Assembly (NCBI GenBank): GCA_036338025.1
Contig: JAYZDB010000113.1
Location: 1-8,275, forward strand
From: JAYZDB01 sp036338025
GTDB taxonomy: Bacteria > Planctomycetota > UBA1135 > UBA2386
DNA length: 8,275 nt
Direction of reading: 5' to 3'
Of the stretch, positions 6,010 through 8,275 are shown in pieces. The translations under genes were made by a program, and so were the position numbers. A model generated the notes under the pieces. It worked only from the letters and a program-made list of their open reading frames with translations, was not told the DNA's origin and ran no database searches. Each line of letters starts with the position of its first letter. Position 1 is the stretch's first letter.

Positions 6010-7426
6010 CCACTGGCTAGTTTCCATGTTGCAAGCCCTGTCTTTGACTGGCTTCGCTGCCCTTTGTCCGGGTCAGGGTGCAATCTCCAAGACAGCATCG
6101 CAACCGAACATCTTGTTCATCATGGTCGATGACCTGGGCAAGGACTGGGTTGGCTACGAAGGGGCCGAGAACATCAAGACACCGGCCATCGACAAGTTGG
6201 CAGCCGGTGGCATGCGGCTGACCAACGTCTGGTCGATGCCGCAATGCACGCCGACCCGAGTGACCTTGCTGACCGGGCAATACCCCTGGCGTAGCGGTTG
6301 GGTCAACCACTGGGACGTACCGCGCTGGGGCATTGGGTATTTTGATTGGCGCCATTACACGAGCTTTGCGAACGTCATGAAGTCGGCCGGTTACAAGACC
6401 GCGATCGCGGGCAAGTGGCAGATCAACGACTTTCGAATCGAACCCAAGGCGCTCGAAAAGCATGGCTTTGATGACTGGTGCGTGTGGACCGGCTACGAGG
6501 CCGGCAACCGGGCTAGCGGTAAGCGATATTGGGACCCCTACATCCACACGCGCACGGGTAGCAAGACCTACCAGGACAAGTTCGGCCCAGATATCTACTG
6601 TGACTTCCTCATCGACTTCATGAGGCGACACCGCCGGGACCCGATGATGTTGTACTTCCCGATGGCCCTGACTCATGGCCCGCTGGTGCACACGCCCTTG
6701 CGCAAAGACGCCAAGGGCAAGACAGAGCGTCATACCGCGATGGTCGAGTACACCGACCACCTCGTCGGACGCTTGACAAAGGCAATCGAAGACCTGGGGC
6801 TCAGCGCGAACACCATCGTGATCTTCACGACCGACAACGGAACTTCGCGAGGACTTCTGGGCACACGGGATGGCAAACGGCCGAGCGGCGGCAAGGCCAG
6901 CAAGTGGGAAGGCGGCGTTTGCCAACCGTTCGTAGTGTACGGGCCAGGCCGGGTGCCGCCCCGAACCACGCGGGACGCATTGGTCGACTTCTCAGATCTG
7001 CTGCCGACCTTCGCCGAACTCGGCGGCGCTGCGCTGCCCAAAGACGCTGCCATCGATGGTCGCTCCTTTGCCAAGGTATTGCTGGGGCAAGCCGATGACG
7101 GCCCACGCCAGTGGATCATGTCATTGGGTCACGGCGCCGCCAGGCTCGACGAACTTGGCGTGGTCGGGAAGCTTCCGTACACGCCACGGGTGATACGCGA
7201 CAAGCGCTACAAGGTCTGGGTTGATCAGGGCCGCCAGATCACCGCTCTCTACGATCTACGCGATGACCCGCTCGAACGCACCAACCTGATGGCGACCCGA
7301 CCCGCTGGTTTGGGACCAACGCTCGAGAAGATGCGTGGGGTGATCGCTTCCACGCCAAAACTCGACGCCCGACCGCGATACCAAAAACGCGCCGCCCGTC
7401 CCTGGGATCGCAAGCCGAGGAAATAG
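6002..7426 (+). CDS. Secreted Cys-type sulfatase (arylsulfatase A superfamily)
   Basis: Sulfatases hydrolyse sulfate esters from sugars or other compounds, here probably outside the cytoplasm. The 474-residue protein has the formylglycine motif C-T-P-T-R (Cys82, Pro84, Arg86) followed by LLTG, so it needs a formylglycine-generating enzyme encoded elsewhere. The metal ligands are present as VDD (Asp43, Asp44) and TTDNG (Asp278, Asn279), and GKW (Lys138), THGP (His225) and SKWEGG (Lys301) supply the usual active-site residues. The C-terminal DLRDDPLERTNL is the standard end of the family. A hydrophobic N-terminus looks like a signal peptide. The ATG at 6002 overlaps the namZ stop by 8 bp; an in-frame GTG at 5984 is less likely. 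The overlap suggests coupled translation with namZ. The substrate cannot be read from the sequence; a sulfated amino sugar or glycan is a guess from context. Confidence 0.93.
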   Translation: MNSHWLVSMLQALSLTGFAALCPGQGAISKTASQPNILFIMVDDLGKDWVGYEGAENIKTPAIDKLAAGGMRLTNVWSMPQCTPTRVTLLTGQYPWRSGWVNHWDVPRWGIGYFDWRHYTSFANVMKSAGYKTAIAGKWQINDFRIEPKALEKHGFDDWCVWTGYEAGNRASGKRYWDPYIHTRTGSKTYQDKFGPDIYCDFLIDFMRRHRRDPMMLYFPMALTHGPLVHTPLRKDAKGKTERHTAMVEYTDHLVGRLTKAIEDLGLSANTIVIFTTDNGTSRGLLGTRDGKRPSGGKASKWEGGVCQPFVVYGPGRVPPRTTRDALVDFSDLLPTFAELGGAALPKDAAIDGRSFAKVLLGQADDGPRQWIMSLGHGAARLDELGVVGKLPYTPRVIRDKRYKVWVDQGRQITALYDLRDDPLERTNLMATRPAGLGPTLEKMRGVIASTPKLDARPRYQKRAARPWDRKPRK

Positions 7427-7448
7427 GACTTGGCTTGCTGGCGCCGGG

Positions 7449-8087
7449 CTAGCGCTTGCGTGCGAACATCACCCCGTCCCGTACCGAGAGCAGCACGTTC
7501 TCGACCCTGGGATCCTCCGCCACCATCTTGTTGAAGTTGACGATGCCGTGGTCGCTGTCCTCCTTGGGGTCGAGTACTGCCCCACTCCAAAGGGTGTTGT
7601 CTGCCAGCACGACGCCTCCAGGTCTGAGCATTGGAATCACCGCCTGCCAGTACTTGCAGTAGTTCTCCTTGTCCGCATCGAGAAACACCAGGTCGAATTC
7701 TTCCCCCGCAAGGCTCGCCAAAGTCTCGATCGCAGGTCCTAGGCGGATCTGGATTTTGTCGCCCCAGGGACTCTCGTCAAAATACCGGCGCGCGACGGCG
7801 GTCACTTCGGGATCCATGTCGCAGGTGATCAACATCCCATCCGCTGGCAGAGCCGAGGCCATGCTGAGCGCGGAATAGCCGCTGAAGGTACCTAGCTCGA
7901 GAATCCGACCAGCTCCGATCACCTGCACCATCATCTTGAGAAACCTGCCTTCGACCCGGCCTACCTGCATTTGCGGGTCTTGAAGTTGTCCGTAGGTTTC
8001 TTCCCGCAGGCGTTGGTAGATGGCATCTTCGGGAGTGGTGTGATCGTGGATGTACTGCGCCAGTTGTTGGGATATCAGGGATTGCAT
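7449..8087 (-). CDS. Class I SAM-dependent O-methyltransferase, cation-dependent CCoAOMT-like family
   Basis: Proteins of this family (PF01596) transfer a methyl group from S-adenosylmethionine to a hydroxyl, usually of catechol-like compounds, with a divalent metal. The 212 residues are a normal length. Visible motifs are the SAM-binding ILELGTFSGYSAL (62-74), an acidic residue at the end of strand 2 (ITCDMD, Asp90), FDLVFLDADKENY (131-143) and VVLADNTLWSGAV (159-171). Asp137, Asp163 and Asn164 fit the metal-binding triad. The ATG at 8087 lacks a clear Shine-Dalgarno sequence. It is transcribed towards the sulfatase with 22 bp between their stops, so it is a separate unit from the namZ pair. 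The natural substrate is unknown, and nothing ties it to the cell-wall genes. Confidence 0.93.
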   Translation of the reverse strand: MQSLISQQLAQYIHDHTTPEDAIYQRLREETYGQLQDPQMQVGRVEGRFLKMMVQVIGAGRILELGTFSGYSALSMASALPADGMLITCDMDPEVTAVARRYFDESPWGDKIQIRLGPAIETLASLAGEEFDLVFLDADKENYCKYWQAVIPMLRPGGVVLADNTLWSGAVLDPKEDSDHGIVNFNKMVAEDPRVENVLLSVRDGVMFARKR

Positions 8088-8144
8088 GCCAACGAGAGGC
8101 TACCCGGTCCGCCCTTCACGCTCCACGCACTGCTACCAAAGCAG
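8088..8144 (-). other. Upstream region of the O-methyltransferase gene, no clear promoter
   Basis: These bases lie between the methyltransferase start and the hairpin to the right. They must hold the methyltransferase leader, but no recognisable -35/-10 pair, ribosome site or repeat is visible. Confidence 0.3.
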
Positions 8145-8170
8145 GACGGCCGCCTTTGTAGGCGGCCGTC
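8145..8170 (-). terminator. Strong GC-rich hairpin, likely transcription terminator
   Basis: Two perfectly complementary 10-base arms, GACGGCCGCC (8145-8154) and GGCGGCCGTC (8161-8170), flank the 6-base loop TTTGTA. It lies 31 bp past the stop of the minus-strand gene at the right edge, where a terminator is expected, and before the methyltransferase gene. There is no real T-tract on either side (only a TTT on the minus-strand side), so it may act as a U-poor terminator or stabilise the 3' end of the transcript. Confidence 0.6.
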
Positions 8171-8201
8171 GAGCGAGACAGGAGGGATCTGTCGTTAGCG
8201 C

Positions 8202-8275
8202 TCAGTCACCGATGGCCGCAGCTACCAGGCAACCCTTGGCGACGCTTTGCATGGCATCTTCTGCGTGGAATATGC
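8202..8275 (-). CDS. 3' end of an unidentified gene (partial)
   Basis: The minus strand is open from the right edge to a TGA at 8202-8204, giving the last 23 residues, IFHAEDAMQSVAKGCLVAAA-IGD. The composition looks like protein (a helical, Ala-rich end), while the other two minus-strand frames give less protein-like sequence. The strong hairpin just downstream supports a gene ending here. I do not recognise the family from so short a piece. Confidence 0.45.
   Translation of the reverse strand, partial: IFHAEDAMQSVAKGCLVAAAIGD

Noticed and set aside
6017..6925. 302-codon minus-strand open frame
   Set aside because: Antisense to the sulfatase, which has all catalytic motifs; the long opposite frame reflects GC-biased third positions.
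7427..7448. Possible bidirectional terminator between the sulfatase and methyltransferase genes
   Set aside because: The 22-bp gap and its flanks contain only short palindromes such as GGCGCC and no stem-loop with a T-tract.
1..8275. tRNA, rRNA, CRISPR array, insertion sequence or phage genes
   Set aside because: No direct-repeat array, transposase motif, terminal inverted repeats, tRNA-like cloverleaf or rRNA stretch was seen on either strand.

Overview
The window is GC-rich bacterial DNA, densely coded on both strands, with short intergenic gaps, few recognisable Shine-Dalgarno sequences and several overlapping genes. A Cys-type sulfatase next to an exo-muramidase, a possible protein-kinase start at the left edge and the style of the proteins suggest Planctomycetota or a related PVC lineage. 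This is an inference from protein character; there is no rRNA or marker phylogeny in the window.

Layout. The minus strand carries a run of five complete genes, read right to left: murQ (N-acetylmuramic acid 6-phosphate etherase), a glucosamine-6-phosphate deaminase (NagB)-family gene, an exported beta-lactamase-fold hydrolase of the AmiE/YbbE type, rpe (ribulose-phosphate 3-epimerase) and accD (acetyl-CoA carboxylase carboxyltransferase beta subunit). A fragment of a further minus-strand gene, possibly a Ser/Thr kinase, runs off the left edge. Only 26 bp from the murQ start, a plus-strand pair diverges: a secreted NamZ (DUF1343, GH171) exo-N-acetylmuramidase and a secreted sulfatase that overlaps it by 8 bp. 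A cation-dependent O-methyltransferase gene converges on the sulfatase from the right. Beyond it are a strong hairpin, likely a terminator, and the 3' end of another minus-strand gene.

How the genes work together. NamZ, AmiE-like hydrolase, MurQ and NagB-like protein match in family content the Bacillus subtilis murQ-murR-murP-amiE-nagZ-namZ locus for cell-wall sugar salvage. The likely scheme is: NamZ releases MurNAc outside the cytoplasm, the AmiE-like protein strips peptide from MurNAc-peptides, MurQ converts MurNAc-6-phosphate to GlcNAc-6-phosphate and D-lactate, and a NagB-type step would feed fructose-6-phosphate into glycolysis. The locus departs from the known one in three ways. No MurNAc kinase or PTS, NagZ, NagA or MurR regulator is visible. 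The NagB-like protein has lost the usual catalytic His. A sulfatase is coupled to namZ. rpe and accD, downstream on the same strand, are ordinary central-metabolism genes.
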